Shown: piece by piece, positions 53,526 through 64,000 of the stretch
Numbering within the stretch: the first letter of the stretch is position 1
Layout of the letters: every line of letters starts with the position of its first letter
DNA from: Iodobacter fluviatilis
Lineage (GTDB): Bacteria > Pseudomonadota > Gammaproteobacteria > Burkholderiales > Chitinibacteraceae
Reading direction: 5' to 3'
NCBI RefSeq assembly: GCF_004194535.1
Contig: NZ_CP025781.1
Span: 3,224,001-3,288,000 of the forward strand
DNA length: 64,000 nucleotides
The notes under the pieces: generated by a model
Database searches by the model: none
Seen by the model: only the letters and a program-made list of their open reading frames with translations
Told to the model about the DNA's origin: nothing
Position numbers and translations under genes: made by a program

Positions 53526-55709
53526 ATGAACTTGCTGGATATCGGGACAATTGAAGCCATTTGCACCGCTGGCTACGGCGATTCTTTTGCCGCACTGGGA
53601 ATGCACGCTGATGGCGCACTCAGTGTGCGTGCTTTTTTGCCCGATGCCACCGCTTGTATCGTGATAGAGCAAGCTTCGGGCCGCCGCCTTGCGGCCTTAA
53701 CCCTGATTGATGCTCGCGGCTTATTTGCCGGAACCATTCCTCGGCGCAAGAAGCCATTTACTTACCAACTGGCGGTGAGCTGGGGCGAGCAGGAAGTGCT
53801 GCTGGATGATCCCTATTGTTTTGCGCCTATCTTGGGCGAAATGGATGTATGGCTATTGGCAGAGGGCACGCATCATCGCCCGTTTGAAAAGCTGGGTGCG
53901 CATCCGCAGCAAATTGACGGGATCGATGGCGTGGTTTTTGCCGTTTGGGCACCGAACGCCCAGCGGGTGGCGGTGGTGGGGGATTTTAATGGCTGGGATG
54001 GGCGTCGCCACGGCATGCGTTTACGCCAAGAGTGTGGGGTATGGGAAATTTTTCTGCCTGCCGTGTCGCTGGGCGCGTGTTATAAATTTGAAATTCTGGG
54101 CATGGATGGCGTGCGCAATCTAAAAGCCGATCCTTATGCTTTTGCCGCTGAGCTGCGCCCTGGCACCGCGTCTGTGGTTGCTGGTTGCCCTAGCAAAGTG
54201 ATTGAGTTTATGGGGCGCGAGGCTGCTAATCACAACCCCATCGCTATTTACGAAGTGCATTTGGCCTCTTGGCGCTGTGTGCCAGAAGAGGGCCAGCGCA
54301 GCTTAAACTGGCATGAGCTGGCCGCGCAATTGCTGCCTTATGTGAAAGATCTAGGCTTTACCCATATAGAGCTGCTGCCGATTAGTGAGTTTCCCTTTGA
54401 TGGCTCATGGGGGTATCAGCCGCTGGGCCTATATGCGCCGACGGCACGTTTTGGCACGGCGGCGGACTTTAGCTATTTTGTGCGGGCTGCGCATGCTATG
54501 GATCTGGGCGTGCTGCTTGATTGGGTGCCGGGGCATTTTCCATGCGATAGCTTTGGTTTAGCTCAATTTGATGGCACGCCCTTGTTTGAGCACAGCGATC
54601 CGCGTGAAGGCTTTCATCATGATTGGAAAACGCTGATTTATAACTATGGCCGCAATGAAGTTAAAAATTATTTGATCGGCAATGCCCTCTATTGGATAGA
54701 GCGTTTTGGGGTGGATGGCCTGCGAGTAGATGCAGTGGCCTCAATGCTTTACCGCGATTACTCGCGCCCAGCGGGGCAGTGGCTGCCTAATGAGTTTGGT
54801 GGCAGAGAAAACCTTGAAGCCATCGCCTTTTTGCGAGAAATGAGCGAAATTCTGGCCAGTGAATGCCCGCATGCCGTGACTTTTGCTGAGGAATCCACCT
54901 CTTTTCCTCGCGTGACACGGGCGGCAAAACAGGGTGGGCTAGGCTTTAACTACAAATGGAATATGGGCTGGATGCACGATAGCCTCAGCTATATGCATAT
55001 CGATCCTATTTATCGCCAGCACCACCATAATCAGATGACCTTTAGCCTGATGTATGTATTTGATGAGGAGTTTGTTTTACCGCTATCGCATGATGAAGTG
55101 GTGCACGGCAAGGGTTCGATACTGAGCCGCATGCCTGGGGATACTTGGCAGCAGTTTGCTAATTTGCGCGCTTATTACGCCTTTATGTGGGCGCATCCGG
55201 GTAAAAAATTATTATTTATGGGCTCGGAATGGGGGCAAATAAGGGAATGGTCGCATCTGCATAGTTTGGATTGGCATTTGTTAGAATCAGCGTGGCATCG
55301 CGGAGTGCAAGCATTGGTACGGGATTTAAATCAAAGCTATCAAGACCAGCCCGCTTTATATGAAATGGATTCTTCGCCAAGTGGGTTTAAGTGGATTGTT
55401 GGCGATGATGCGCTTAATTCGGTCTTTGTTTTTACTCGCCACGCAGCGGATTCAAATGACTTTGTATTGGTAATCAGTAATTTTACACCTGAAGTGCGCC
55501 ACACATATCGTATAGGTGTTCCGCTAGCGGGGCGCTATATTGAAATCATTAATACCGATTCAACTTATTATCAAGGCAGCAATGTGGGGAATAGAGAGTG
55601 CCAAACAGATAATATTGCCAGCCACCAATATCCCCAATCCATATCCATCACCATCCCGCCACTAGCAACCCTTTATTTAAAGTGGCTAGGTGACAAAACT
55701 GAATATTGA
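53526..55709 (+). CDS. glgB: 1,4-alpha-glucan branching enzyme
   Basis: 727 residues from ATG 53526 (a TTG at 53502 would add 8). GH13 enzyme that makes alpha-1,6 branches in glycogen. Two N-terminal carbohydrate-binding modules (about 20-110, and 120-210 with [20 protein letters not shown]), then the barrel: [29 protein letters not shown] with the nucleophile aspartate, [13 protein letters not shown] with the acid, and [13 protein letters not shown]. No good ribosome site seen. First gene of the glycogen cluster, upstream promoter candidate TTGACA at 53438. Confidence 0.93.
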   Translation: MNLLDIGTIEAICTAGYGDSFAALGMHADGALSVRAFLPDATACIVIEQASGRRLAALTLIDARGLFAGTIPRRKKPFTYQLAVSWGEQEVLLDDPYCFAPILGEMDVWLLAEGTHHRPFEKLGAHPQQIDGIDGVVFAVWAPNAQRVAVVGDFNGWDGRRHGMRLRQECGVWEIFLPAVSLGACYKFEILGMDGVRNLKADPYAFAAELRPGTASVVAGCPSKVIEFMGREAANHNPIAIYEVHLASWRCVPEEGQRSLNWHELAAQLLPYVKDLGFTHIELLPISEFPFDGSWGYQPLGLYAPTARFGTAADFSYFVRAAHAMDLGVLLDWVPGHFPCDSFGLAQFDGTPLFEHSDPREGFHHDWKTLIYNYGRNEVKNYLIGNALYWIERFGVDGLRVDAVASMLYRDYSRPAGQWLPNEFGGRENLEAIAFLREMSEILASECPHAVTFAEESTSFPRVTRAAKQGGLGFNYKWNMGWMHDSLSYMHIDPIYRQHHHNQMTFSLMYVFDEEFVLPLSHDEVVHGKGSILSRMPGDTWQQFANLRAYYAFMWAHPGKKLLFMGSEWGQIREWSHLHSLDWHLLESAWHRGVQALVRDLNQSYQDQPALYEMDSSPSGFKWIVGDDALNSVFVFTRHAADSNDFVLVISNFTPEVRHTYRIGVPLAGRYIEIINTDSTYYQGSNVGNRECQTDNIASHQYPQSISITIPPLATLYLKWLGDKTEY

Positions 55710-55918
55710 ACCAAATAAAACCCAGAGAGTATGGATTTTTAAGCGGGTAAAAAAATAAAAAGCTTTTTATTTTAATAAAGAAAGAATGGATTTATTGCTA
55801 AATAAGTGATTCTATAAAGTAGAAATTTATCAGTTTGAGGTTTTCTTCGTGGAGCTCCGTGTCCCCTGTGTTTCAGGATCTGAGTTTTTTTGTGGTGGAA
55901 TAGCAAAGGAAACACTTT

Positions 55919-57946
55919 ATGAAGCTAGAAGAAGGTACGCCGTATCCGCTAGGGGCAACCTTTGATGGTGATGGTGTTAATTTTGCTTTGTTTTCAGAGT
56001 ATGCCACGCGTGTTGAGCTATGCCTGTTTGATGCATCGGGTGTTAATGAAGCCGCGCGTTTTGAGCTGACCGAATGCAGCAACAGTATCTGGCATGGCTA
56101 TCTGCCCGATGCCCCTGCTGGGCTGGTGTATGGCTACCGCGTGCACGGGCCTTATGCGCCGCAGCAAGGCCACCGTTTTAATCCAAATAAAGTATTGCTA
56201 GACCCTTATGCCCGCGCCATTGTGGGTGAGTTTACTAATGACCCACGCAGCTTTGGTTATCAAGAAGACCAGCCAGCGCTGCTAGACCCCATTGATAATG
56301 CGGCGATTGCGTTAAAAGGCAAGGTGGTTGCCGAGCTCTACGATTGGGGGAGTGAAAAAGCGCCACGTATCCCTTGGGTAGAAACGGTGGTATACGAGGC
56401 GCATGTGCGCGGCATGACTATGCTGCACCCCGATGTGCCAGAGGATATCCGAGGCAGCTACGCAGGGCTGGCTCATCCTGCGGTATTAGCACATCTAAAA
56501 AAAATTGGCATTACTGCTATTGAATTACTGCCAGTGCATTTTTTTATTGATGAATCGCATTTATTAAGACAAGGATTAAGTAATTATTGGGGTTATAACA
56601 GTTTAGGATTTTTCGCACCGGAAACGCATTATTGGTCTGGGCGGGAAGGTACTACGCCATTGTCTGAATTCAGAGATATGGTAAAAGCATTGCATGCCGT
56701 GGGAATTGAAGTATTACTCGATGTGGTATTTAACCATACCGCTGAATCTAGCGACATGGGCCCAACTTTATCTTGGCGTGGCATAGATAACGCTAATTAC
56801 TATGTATTAAGAACGGGCCAATTAGATCAGTACGAAAACTGGACGGGTTGTGGCAATGTCCTTAATTTAAGCCACCCTCGCGTATTGCAAATGGTGATGG
56901 ATAGCCTGCGCTATTGGGTGAGTCAATGCCATGTGGATGGGTTTAGATTTGATCTAGCGCCAATTTTAGGGCGGGTCGATCATCATTTTAGCCCGCAAGC
57001 CCCGTTTTTTATTGCAATTCAGCAAGACCCACTCTTATCTGGTGTAAAACTCATTGCCGAGCCTTGGGATATTGGTAATGGTGGCTATCAATTAGGGCAC
57101 TTTCCAAATGGCTGGGTGGAATGGTCAGATCAGTTTCGCGATGTGATGCGCAAATTCTGGCTGCATGATGGCGTACACCGTGCCTTATTTGCCCAGCGTT
57201 TTGCGGCATCCAGTGATTCATTCCATAGGCAGGGTCGACGGCCGGTTTCGGTGGTGAATTTTATTTGCGCACACGATGGGTTTAATTTGCGTGACATGGT
57301 TTCATATAATCATAAGCATAATCAGGCGAATAAAGAACACAATCGGGACGGGCATAACCATAACCTGAGCTGGAATTGCGGCGAGGAAGGCCCAAGCAAA
57401 GATGCGGGGGTTAATATCTTGCGATTACGCAGCTTGAAAGCTATGCTGGCAACCGTTTTGCTGGCGCAGGGTACGCCGATGTTTTTGGCTGGAGACGAGC
57501 TAGGGCATACTCAGCAGGGTAATAACAATGCTTATTGTCAGGATAATGAAATAAACTGGCTGAATTGGGAAAAAGCCGAGCCTGGCCTTGCTGAATATGT
57601 AGGGGAGCTCATCGCAATTCGTAAATCCTGTGCGGTACTGATTTCTGGCCGCTGGTGGACGGGCATTCATGATGAATGGGGTAGGGCTGATGTGGAGTGG
57701 CTAAATCCCTCTGGCGCACCGCTGCATTCGCACGATTGGCAGGATGCAGGCGGGCGGGCGATGATGATTCAGCTGGATGGCCGCTTACTCATCATGATTA
57801 ATGCCTCGGCGCATCAGGTGCATTTCAGATTGCCCGCAGGGATGTGGTGCCTGAGACTAGCTAGTACGGGAGATGCGGAATCAGCAATCAACCCCCACGA
57901 TTGCCGAGTTGCCGCAAGGAGTGTGACGATTTTGGAGAGTAGTTGA
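55919..57946 (+). CDS. glgX: glycogen debranching enzyme GlgX
   Basis: 675-residue isoamylase-type GH13 enzyme, hydrolysing 1,6-branches of phosphorylase-limit glycogen. N-terminal module (PYPLGATFDGDGVNFALFS), then GVDVVFNHTAE-type LDVVFNHTAES, VDGFRFDLAPILGR (nucleophile), LIAEPWDIGNGGYQLGHFP (acid) and FICAHDGFNLRDMVSYN. AGGAAA precedes the ATG. 209 bp separate it from glgB. Confidence 0.92.
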   Translation: MKLEEGTPYPLGATFDGDGVNFALFSEYATRVELCLFDASGVNEAARFELTECSNSIWHGYLPDAPAGLVYGYRVHGPYAPQQGHRFNPNKVLLDPYARAIVGEFTNDPRSFGYQEDQPALLDPIDNAAIALKGKVVAELYDWGSEKAPRIPWVETVVYEAHVRGMTMLHPDVPEDIRGSYAGLAHPAVLAHLKKIGITAIELLPVHFFIDESHLLRQGLSNYWGYNSLGFFAPETHYWSGREGTTPLSEFRDMVKALHAVGIEVLLDVVFNHTAESSDMGPTLSWRGIDNANYYVLRTGQLDQYENWTGCGNVLNLSHPRVLQMVMDSLRYWVSQCHVDGFRFDLAPILGRVDHHFSPQAPFFIAIQQDPLLSGVKLIAEPWDIGNGGYQLGHFPNGWVEWSDQFRDVMRKFWLHDGVHRALFAQRFAASSDSFHRQGRRPVSVVNFICAHDGFNLRDMVSYNHKHNQANKEHNRDGHNHNLSWNCGEEGPSKDAGVNILRLRSLKAMLATVLLAQGTPMFLAGDELGHTQQGNNNAYCQDNEINWLNWEKAEPGLAEYVGELIAIRKSCAVLISGRWWTGIHDEWGRADVEWLNPSGAPLHSHDWQDAGGRAMMIQLDGRLLIMINASAHQVHFRLPAGMWCLRLASTGDAESAINPHDCRVAARSVTILESS

Positions 57947-57959
57947 ATGTAATTTGTTC

Positions 57960-57992
57960 GTAGATATGAAACGCTTCGTGGTTCATATCTAC
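57960..57992 (+). terminator. hairpin after glgX
   Basis: Perfect 11-bp stem GTAGATATGAA / TTCATATCTAC, 14 bp after the glgX stop. No T-run, so terminator role is uncertain. Confidence 0.5.
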
Positions 57993-58094
57993 TGGCCCAA
58001 GTAAGGTCAAAAAGATCTTTTTAGTGCCTTCGGCACGTTTATTTCGGTGCGGGAGTCCTCCGCGAAGTATTTGATTTCTGTTTCGCCAGAAATC

Positions 58095-58262
58095 CTAGCA
58101 GCCTGTCTGACTTAAGTGATCGTAGCGAGGGAAAGACCGGTTTGAGACAGATTTCGCGGGTTTTTGAGGCGAATAGCTGGCTATTCAACGAGAAAATGCG
58201 TGAAATATGGCCAAATCCGGCTTTTCCGTAGTAGACCAGTCTTAAGTCTGACAGGCTGCTAG
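58095..58262. repeat. 168-bp MITE-like element, copy 3
   Basis: Same length and orientation as copy 1, with a few base changes; each end carries one change in the GTCGGAC core (GTCTGAC), leaving a mismatch in the 22-bp inverted repeat. It lies in the 664-bp glgX-pgm gap. The rest of the gap (58263-58520) shows no gene; a 64-residue minus-strand frame there looks spurious. Confidence 0.85.
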
Positions 58263-58487
58263 AACGCAAAGAAGGCGACCACACGAAACACGAAGGCTCT
58301 TGCGCTGCGGACAATCGAGTCGGCGGCGGGCGGGATTGGCTGGATCCTCCTTCACAAGCGATCCCCCGTCCTGCTTGTTCCTCGCTTTGGCGTGTTTCAA
58401 GGGGACTCTAAAGCCCCGTGCAAAGAGCGCGGTCATTATGTTTTTTTGTAGTTGGCAAAGGTAAAACCAAATTTAACTAGCTCATAA

Positions 58488-60236
<1,749 letters not shown>

Positions 60237-60272
60237 GACGGCTCACATGACCTCCCAAGTTGATAGGCCCGT

Positions 60273-60339
60273 GATCCCCGAAGGTATTTATCGGGGATCC
60301 AGCAGAGCCACTGGATTCCCGACAAAAGCACTCGGGAAT
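60273..60339. repeat. two tandem hairpins, REP-like
   Basis: GATCCCCGA/TCGGGGATC (60273-60299) then ATTCCCGA...TCGGGAAT (60315-60339), the latter like the ATTCCC-N-GGGAAT repeats common in Neisseria genomes. After pgm, before the glgC terminator. Confidence 0.5.
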
Positions 60340-60415
60340 GACGATTAAAATGGGTGAGCCATTTCGGGATTTATTTCGCCCCCTATCCTTAAGGCGTTAA
60401 ATTTCTTGCGTATAT

Positions 60416-60447
60416 AAAAATGAGCACTTCATTAGGTGCTCATTTTT
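60416..60447 (+). terminator. terminator between pgm and glgC
   Basis: Stem AAAAATGAGCAC / GTGCTCATTTTT with an 8-base loop and T-run. Perfect pairing; a canonical intrinsic terminator for the pgm transcript. glgC then has its own leader. Confidence 0.85.
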
Positions 60448-60548
60448 ATAATTAAAATATAAATTGTTTAAATCACTAACTTTCTGGGAAATTAGCTCCA
60501 AGCTTGCTTAATATCTATAGAGGTAGGTTTATCTATGGGAGTGGTGAG

Positions 60549-61817
60549 ATGGAAGCAATCGATAAGCTAGTTTTGGCGCGTCAACTCCCTAATCAAGCCG
60601 TTGCGCTGGTTTTGGCAGGAGGCCGAGGCTCTCGTTTAAAAGACTTAACCAATCATCGCGCCAAGCCTGCGGTGCATTTTGGTGGCAAATACCGGATTAT
60701 TGATTTTGCCCTGTCTAATTGTTTAAATTCGGGAATTCGCCGAATTGGCGTGATTACCCAATATAAATCTCATAGCTTATTACGGCATTTGCAGCGTGGC
60801 TGGTCCTTTTTGCGCAATGAAATGAATGAGTTTATTGACCTTTTGCCCGCGCAGCAAAGGGTGGACGAAGAGCATTGGTATCGCGGCACGGCCGATGCGG
60901 TATTTCAAAATCTAGATATTATCCGCAGCTATAGAGCGCAATATGTGGTGATATTAGCGGGGGACCATATCTATAAAATGGATTATTCCCGCATGCTGCT
61001 TGATCATGTAGAAAACGATGCAGCGTGCACCATTGCCTGCATCGAAGTTGACCGAGTAGAAGCCTCTGCCTTTGGTGTAATGGCGGTGGATGAAAATAGA
61101 AAAATAACCGCCTTTATTGAAAAACCCACCGATCCGCCCTGCATGCCTAATAAAAGTGATAAAGCTTTGGCATCGATGGGCGTTTATGTTTTTAATGCTG
61201 ATTATATTAACCGTATGCTGGCCGAAGATTTGGCCGATGAAGAATCCACCCACGATTTTGGCAAAGATATTATTCCGCGCATTGTGGCTGAAGGCCGCGC
61301 CTTGGCGCATCCCTTTAGTGCATCTTGTGTTTCTAGCGATCCCCATTCGCCACCCTATTGGCGCGATGTGGGTACGGTGGATGCCTATTGGGAGGCCAAT
61401 TTAGATTTGGCATCGGTACTGCCTGATTTGGACATTTACGATAAAAACTGGCCAATATGGACGCACCAAGAGCAGCTTTCCCCCGCTAAATTTGTGCAAG
61501 ATATCAATGGCAGCCACGGCATGACTTTAAATTCGCTTGTCTCTGGCGGCTGCATTGTTTCTGGCTCCTTAGTGAATAACTCGGTGCTGTTTTCTAAAGT
61601 GCGTTTGCATTCTTTTTGCACCATCGATTCCGCCGTGATCTTGCCCTCCGTTACCGTAGGCCGCTCCAGCCGCCTGCGCCGCTGCGTGATAGACCGCGGC
61701 TGTCAAATCCCTGAGGGCACGGTGATTGGCGAGGATCGCAGTAAAGACGAGCAGCGCTTTTACTGCTCCGAAGGTGGCGTGGTGCTGGTAACGAGGGAAA
61801 TGTTGGCAAAGTTATAA
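60549..61817 (+). CDS. glgC: glucose-1-phosphate adenylyltransferase
   Basis: 422 residues from ATG 60549, preceded by GGGAG; upstream frame to 60504 is leader. Makes ADP-glucose, the glycogen donor. Nucleotide loop [44 protein letters not shown] (metal), FIEKPTDPP and [15 protein letters not shown], then a left-handed beta-helix tail. Allosteric control by fructose-1,6-bisphosphate is expected. glgA does not follow. Confidence 0.94.
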   Translation: MEAIDKLVLARQLPNQAVALVLAGGRGSRLKDLTNHRAKPAVHFGGKYRIIDFALSNCLNSGIRRIGVITQYKSHSLLRHLQRGWSFLRNEMNEFIDLLPAQQRVDEEHWYRGTADAVFQNLDIIRSYRAQYVVILAGDHIYKMDYSRMLLDHVENDAACTIACIEVDRVEASAFGVMAVDENRKITAFIEKPTDPPCMPNKSDKALASMGVYVFNADYINRMLAEDLADEESTHDFGKDIIPRIVAEGRALAHPFSASCVSSDPHSPPYWRDVGTVDAYWEANLDLASVLPDLDIYDKNWPIWTHQEQLSPAKFVQDINGSHGMTLNSLVSGGCIVSGSLVNNSVLFSKVRLHSFCTIDSAVILPSVTVGRSSRLRRCVIDRGCQIPEGTVIGEDRSKDEQRFYCSEGGVVLVTREMLAKL

Positions 61818-61857
61818 TGTTTTTTGTTTTTTTAAAAAGGCCTGAGGCGGAAATAAC

Positions 61858-62102
61858 TATGACGCTTTTTTATTATAAAAAGGCTTCAGCTTGCCTTGAT
61901 GGAAAGTTACACCTTGAGTCAGAGTAAAACGATGCTCTTGCCCCTCAGTGAGCATCTTATCTTTACGCAGAATTTCCTGTGCCTGCTGCTTGCCCTGTTT
62001 ATGTAGCATTTTTTCCCCGCGCCTGTTCCACCGTACTGATTTCCGCCTTTGCCTGAATGGAGAGGTTACGCCATTGCTTCAGGTGCTTCGAGAGTAAACC
62101 CT
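61858..62102 (-). pseudogene. decayed ORF, unknown
   Basis: Minus strand: a coding-like segment (LSKHLKQWRNLSIQAKAEIS then TVEQARG) continues, after a frame change in an A-run at about 62010, as MLHKQGKQQAQEILRKDKML and on to YNKKAS before a TAG at 61858. Together about 80 Lys/Gln-rich residues without recognised family. Lies in the 513-bp gap between glgC and the pilin gene; the rest (62103-62330) is the AT-rich pilin leader. Confidence 0.35.
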
Positions 62103-62330
62103 TGATGTAACAATTGTGATGTTAATCATAGATGAAATGACCGGTAAGAATAGTCTCATAGACCACCGTGTGAGTGTTTTTGTATTATGCAATTCCTAAT
62201 TAATTAATTTCATTTTTTATTTATTTGAAAAGTGTATTAAATTAATCGGAGTGTTTGATTTTACAATTCTCTTGGTTGTTGCTTTGTATAAATTAATTAT
62301 TTATTTTTGTTAAGTATAAGGATTTATTAA

Positions 62331-62858
62331 ATGAAGTTGAATAAAATTGTTTTAGGCCTTTCTCTTACATTGGCTGTAGCTTCTTTTGCAAATGCGGATC
62401 AAGGGCATGGTGAAGTGAAATTTAAGGGCGCTATTATTGATGCGCCTTGCTCAATTGCCCCAGAGAGCCAGAATCAAGAAGTGGATTTTGGTTTATTGTC
62501 TGCAAATGAATTAAAAAAAGGCGGTAGTAGTTCTAAGCAGTTTTTTAATATCAAATTATTGCAGTGTGATGCTACTGCTACAACTGTAACAGCTACTTTT
62601 AACGGTGCGGCTGCCAATGGTAAAAGTGAATGGTTTGCATTGAGTGGTAATACAAGTCAGGCAGGTATTGTTCTTACAAATGCTGACAATTCGCCAATCG
62701 CCCCGAATTCAAGCAGTACTCTTAAAATAGTCGAAGGCAATAACACCTTGAATTTTGGAGCATGGGTAGAGGGATTCCCTGTTGTTAGTCCAGCTGAAAA
62801 TACGATTGTTCCGGGTGCATTTGAAAGTCTTGTGACTTGGACTTTGGCGTATTCTTAA
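62331..62858 (+). CDS. type 1-like fimbrial major subunit
   Basis: 175-residue pilin of the chaperone-usher class. Signal peptide MKLNKIVLGLSLTLAVASFA cut near residue 22; one Ig-like domain with the conserved disulfide pair C40 and C79, and an aromatic penultimate residue (WTLAYS) as required for chaperone binding and donor-strand exchange. AAGGATTT precedes the ATG. A usher follows 460 bp downstream. Confidence 0.85.
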   Translation: MKLNKIVLGLSLTLAVASFANADQGHGEVKFKGAIIDAPCSIAPESQNQEVDFGLLSANELKKGGSSSKQFFNIKLLQCDATATTVTATFNGAAANGKSEWFALSGNTSQAGIVLTNADNSPIAPNSSSTLKIVEGNNTLNFGAWVEGFPVVSPAENTIVPGAFESLVTWTLAYS

Positions 62859-63318
62859 TCAATAAAATAAAATAAAATAAAAATATATGTATTTAATTGA
62901 GTGTTGGTTGTTTTGACGTTAATGTCGGTTTTTCGTTCAAATTACGTTGTATGTTTATTGTCCCTTGATATTAAAGGCGAGAATGAAATACACGCAATGT
63001 GGATGAATGATGTAAGTCTGAGAAGCACCACTGCTTAATCACAAAGGCGAAGGGATGCTCCCAAGTTGGAGGGGTATTCTCTTGCCTTGTGAAATAAGTA
63101 TAAAAAATGGCTGAAACTTTAGCGCCAACTCACAACAACATGGCTTTATTTTATAAGTGGTTAGTAGTTAATGTTTAATGTTGTTTAGATAAATAAAATT
63201 TATTACGAATACGATGTTTTTGTCCGTCATATTTGTAATGTATGATTTTTTATTCTAACTTGTAGAAGCATGGTTGTAATCAGTTCTTTTAATGGATTTT
63301 AGATGGGTTGTTAATTTA
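62859..63318. other. pilin-usher gap with AAATA repeats
   Basis: 460 bp without a convincing gene; a chaperone gene would normally stand here. Right after the pilin stop (about 62862-62885) there is a pentanucleotide run, AATAA repeated about four times. Only a 38-codon open stretch (MSVFRSNYVV...) is seen, not like a chaperone. Confidence 0.4.
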
Positions 63319-64000
63319 ATGGATTCATTTCGTGTGAAGCAGGTACGTATTAGACATTCGGTATTGATGGCACTATTTTTTTTGGGGGCATATTCTCAGG
63401 TTAGTGCCGAGGTTCGGTTTAATGTTAATGCCCTTGATCTGGAAGATCGTGAAAATATTGATCTTGAGCGGTTTTCTGCCGCGGGTTTTGTTTTGCCCGG
63501 GATTTATCGCATGGGCGTACGCATTAATGATCGAGTGCTTCCAGAGCAGGAGGTACTTTTTTTTGTGCCGAAAGAGAGTTCTAAAGAGAGCGTGCCGTGC
63601 TTGACTCCCAAATTGGTAAAACAGTTTGAATTTAAAGAAGAAGTGAACCAGAAATTAGTTTGGTCAGAGGGGGGACAATGTCTGAATTTGAGTGAACTAA
63701 CATGGCTTGAAGCACGTGGTAATTTGCAGAAAAATACTGTTCAAGTGAGTGTTCCTCATATTTATCAAAAATATACTGTAGACAATTGGGATCCGCCAAG
63801 TAGTTGGGATGATGGTATCGGTGGAATAATGCTGGATTATAATCTGAATGGAATGTATCGCCGCGATCTGAACTCCTCATCCAGTACTAAATCGTTGAGC
63901 GGCAATGGTGTGTTAGGTGTGAATTACGATGCTTGGCGATTTAGGGCGGCTTGGCAGGCATCCGCGAACGAAAGTAGTTATAGCGGAGATATTCAGCGAG
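63319..64000 (+). CDS. fimbrial outer-membrane usher, N-terminal part
   Basis: Open frame from ATG 63319 running off the window end, 227 codons seen. Signal peptide (SVLMALFFLGAYSQVSA) then the usher N-terminal domain: FNVNALDLEDRENIDLERFS, GIYRMGVRINDRVLPEQEV, disulfide-type cysteines (VPCLTP, GGQCLNLS) and the start of the pore barrel (DDGIGGIMLDYNLNGMYRRD). FimD/PapC family: assembles pili across the outer membrane. Partial only because of the window. Confidence 0.85.
   Translation, partial: MDSFRVKQVRIRHSVLMALFFLGAYSQVSAEVRFNVNALDLEDRENIDLERFSAAGFVLPGIYRMGVRINDRVLPEQEVLFFVPKESSKESVPCLTPKLVKQFEFKEEVNQKLVWSEGGQCLNLSELTWLEARGNLQKNTVQVSVPHIYQKYTVDNWDPPSSWDDGIGGIMLDYNLNGMYRRDLNSSSSTKSLSGNGVLGVNYDAWRFRAAWQASANESSYSGDIQR

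Noticed and set aside
58242-58436. 64-residue minus-strand ORF in the glgX-pgm gap
   Set aside because: Arg-rich composition, starts inside repeat-flanking DNA and has no ribosome site; likely spurious.
63404-63604. 66-residue ORF at the usher start
   Set aside because: It is a shadow of the usher gene in another frame; the usher frame from 63319 is open to the window end and matches the family.

Overview
The window reads as ordinary chromosome of a Gram-negative betaproteobacterium. Protein similarities recalled from memory (isc operon layout, FrcBCA-type transporter, BtsSR-like regulators, DUF2322, SbtA/SbtB pair) fit the Neisseriales/Chromobacteriaceae, perhaps an Iodobacter-like organism. 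That assignment is inference, because no rRNA lies in the window. Genes are dense, moderately GC-rich and mostly housekeeping. Accessory DNA sits at about 36.2-37.4 kb, 42.3-46.4 kb and in several glycogen-cluster gaps. No tRNA, rRNA or CRISPR array was recognised.

Layout. 0-6.4 kb: 3' end of L-serine dehydratase, gabT-gabD (GABA to succinate), and an M16 zinc protease that appears split in two. 6.6-15.9 kb: DUF2087 protein, nhaR-like regulator, HtpX-like protease with an Alx/TerC membrane protein, an SbtA/SbtB bicarbonate transporter and PII pair, an AI-2E permease, a Suv3-like RNA helicase, a decayed gene and a retropepsin-like protease. 16-25.3 kb: B12/radical-SAM enzyme, 5'-nucleotidase, RarD, then a BtsS/BtsR-like two-component system next to a CstA-family transporter. 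25.4-30.7 kb: mutY, AsmA-family protein, thioesterase, lipoprotein, coiled-coil membrane protein. 30.7-36.2 kb: a complete fructose/ribose-type ABC operon (binding protein, permease, ATPase, mutarotase, ROK repressor, sugar kinase) with two palindromes upstream. 36.6-37.1 kb: transposase fragments. 37.4-42.3 kb: exonuclease III, a frameshifted Crp/Fnr regulator, lytic transglycosylase, DUF2322, an HTH-fused aspartate carbamoyltransferase and a degenerate HD-GYP protein. 42.7-46.1 kb: an island with two IS3-family remnants around a probable YopT-like (C58) cysteine protease. 46.4-53.4 kb: iscX-fdx-hscA-hscB-iscA-iscU-iscS-iscR-cysE (minus strand), with a near-consensus IscR site on the iscR promoter. 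53.5-61.8 kb: glgB, glgX, pgm, glgC; glgA is not here. 62.3-64 kb: a chaperone-usher pilin and the start of its usher, cut by the window end.

Most notable: (1) the C58-protease-like putative type III effector between IS remnants; (2) a 168-bp MITE-like repeat present three times at identical length, with 22-bp inverted ends flanked by CTAG; (3) two apparent single-base frameshifts (M16 protease, Crp/Fnr regulator) that are either recent mutations or sequence errors; (4) a ~104-bp imperfect hairpin starting at the iscS stop codon; (5) an aspartate carbamoyltransferase with an N-terminal HTH-like extension and palindromes in its own leader.
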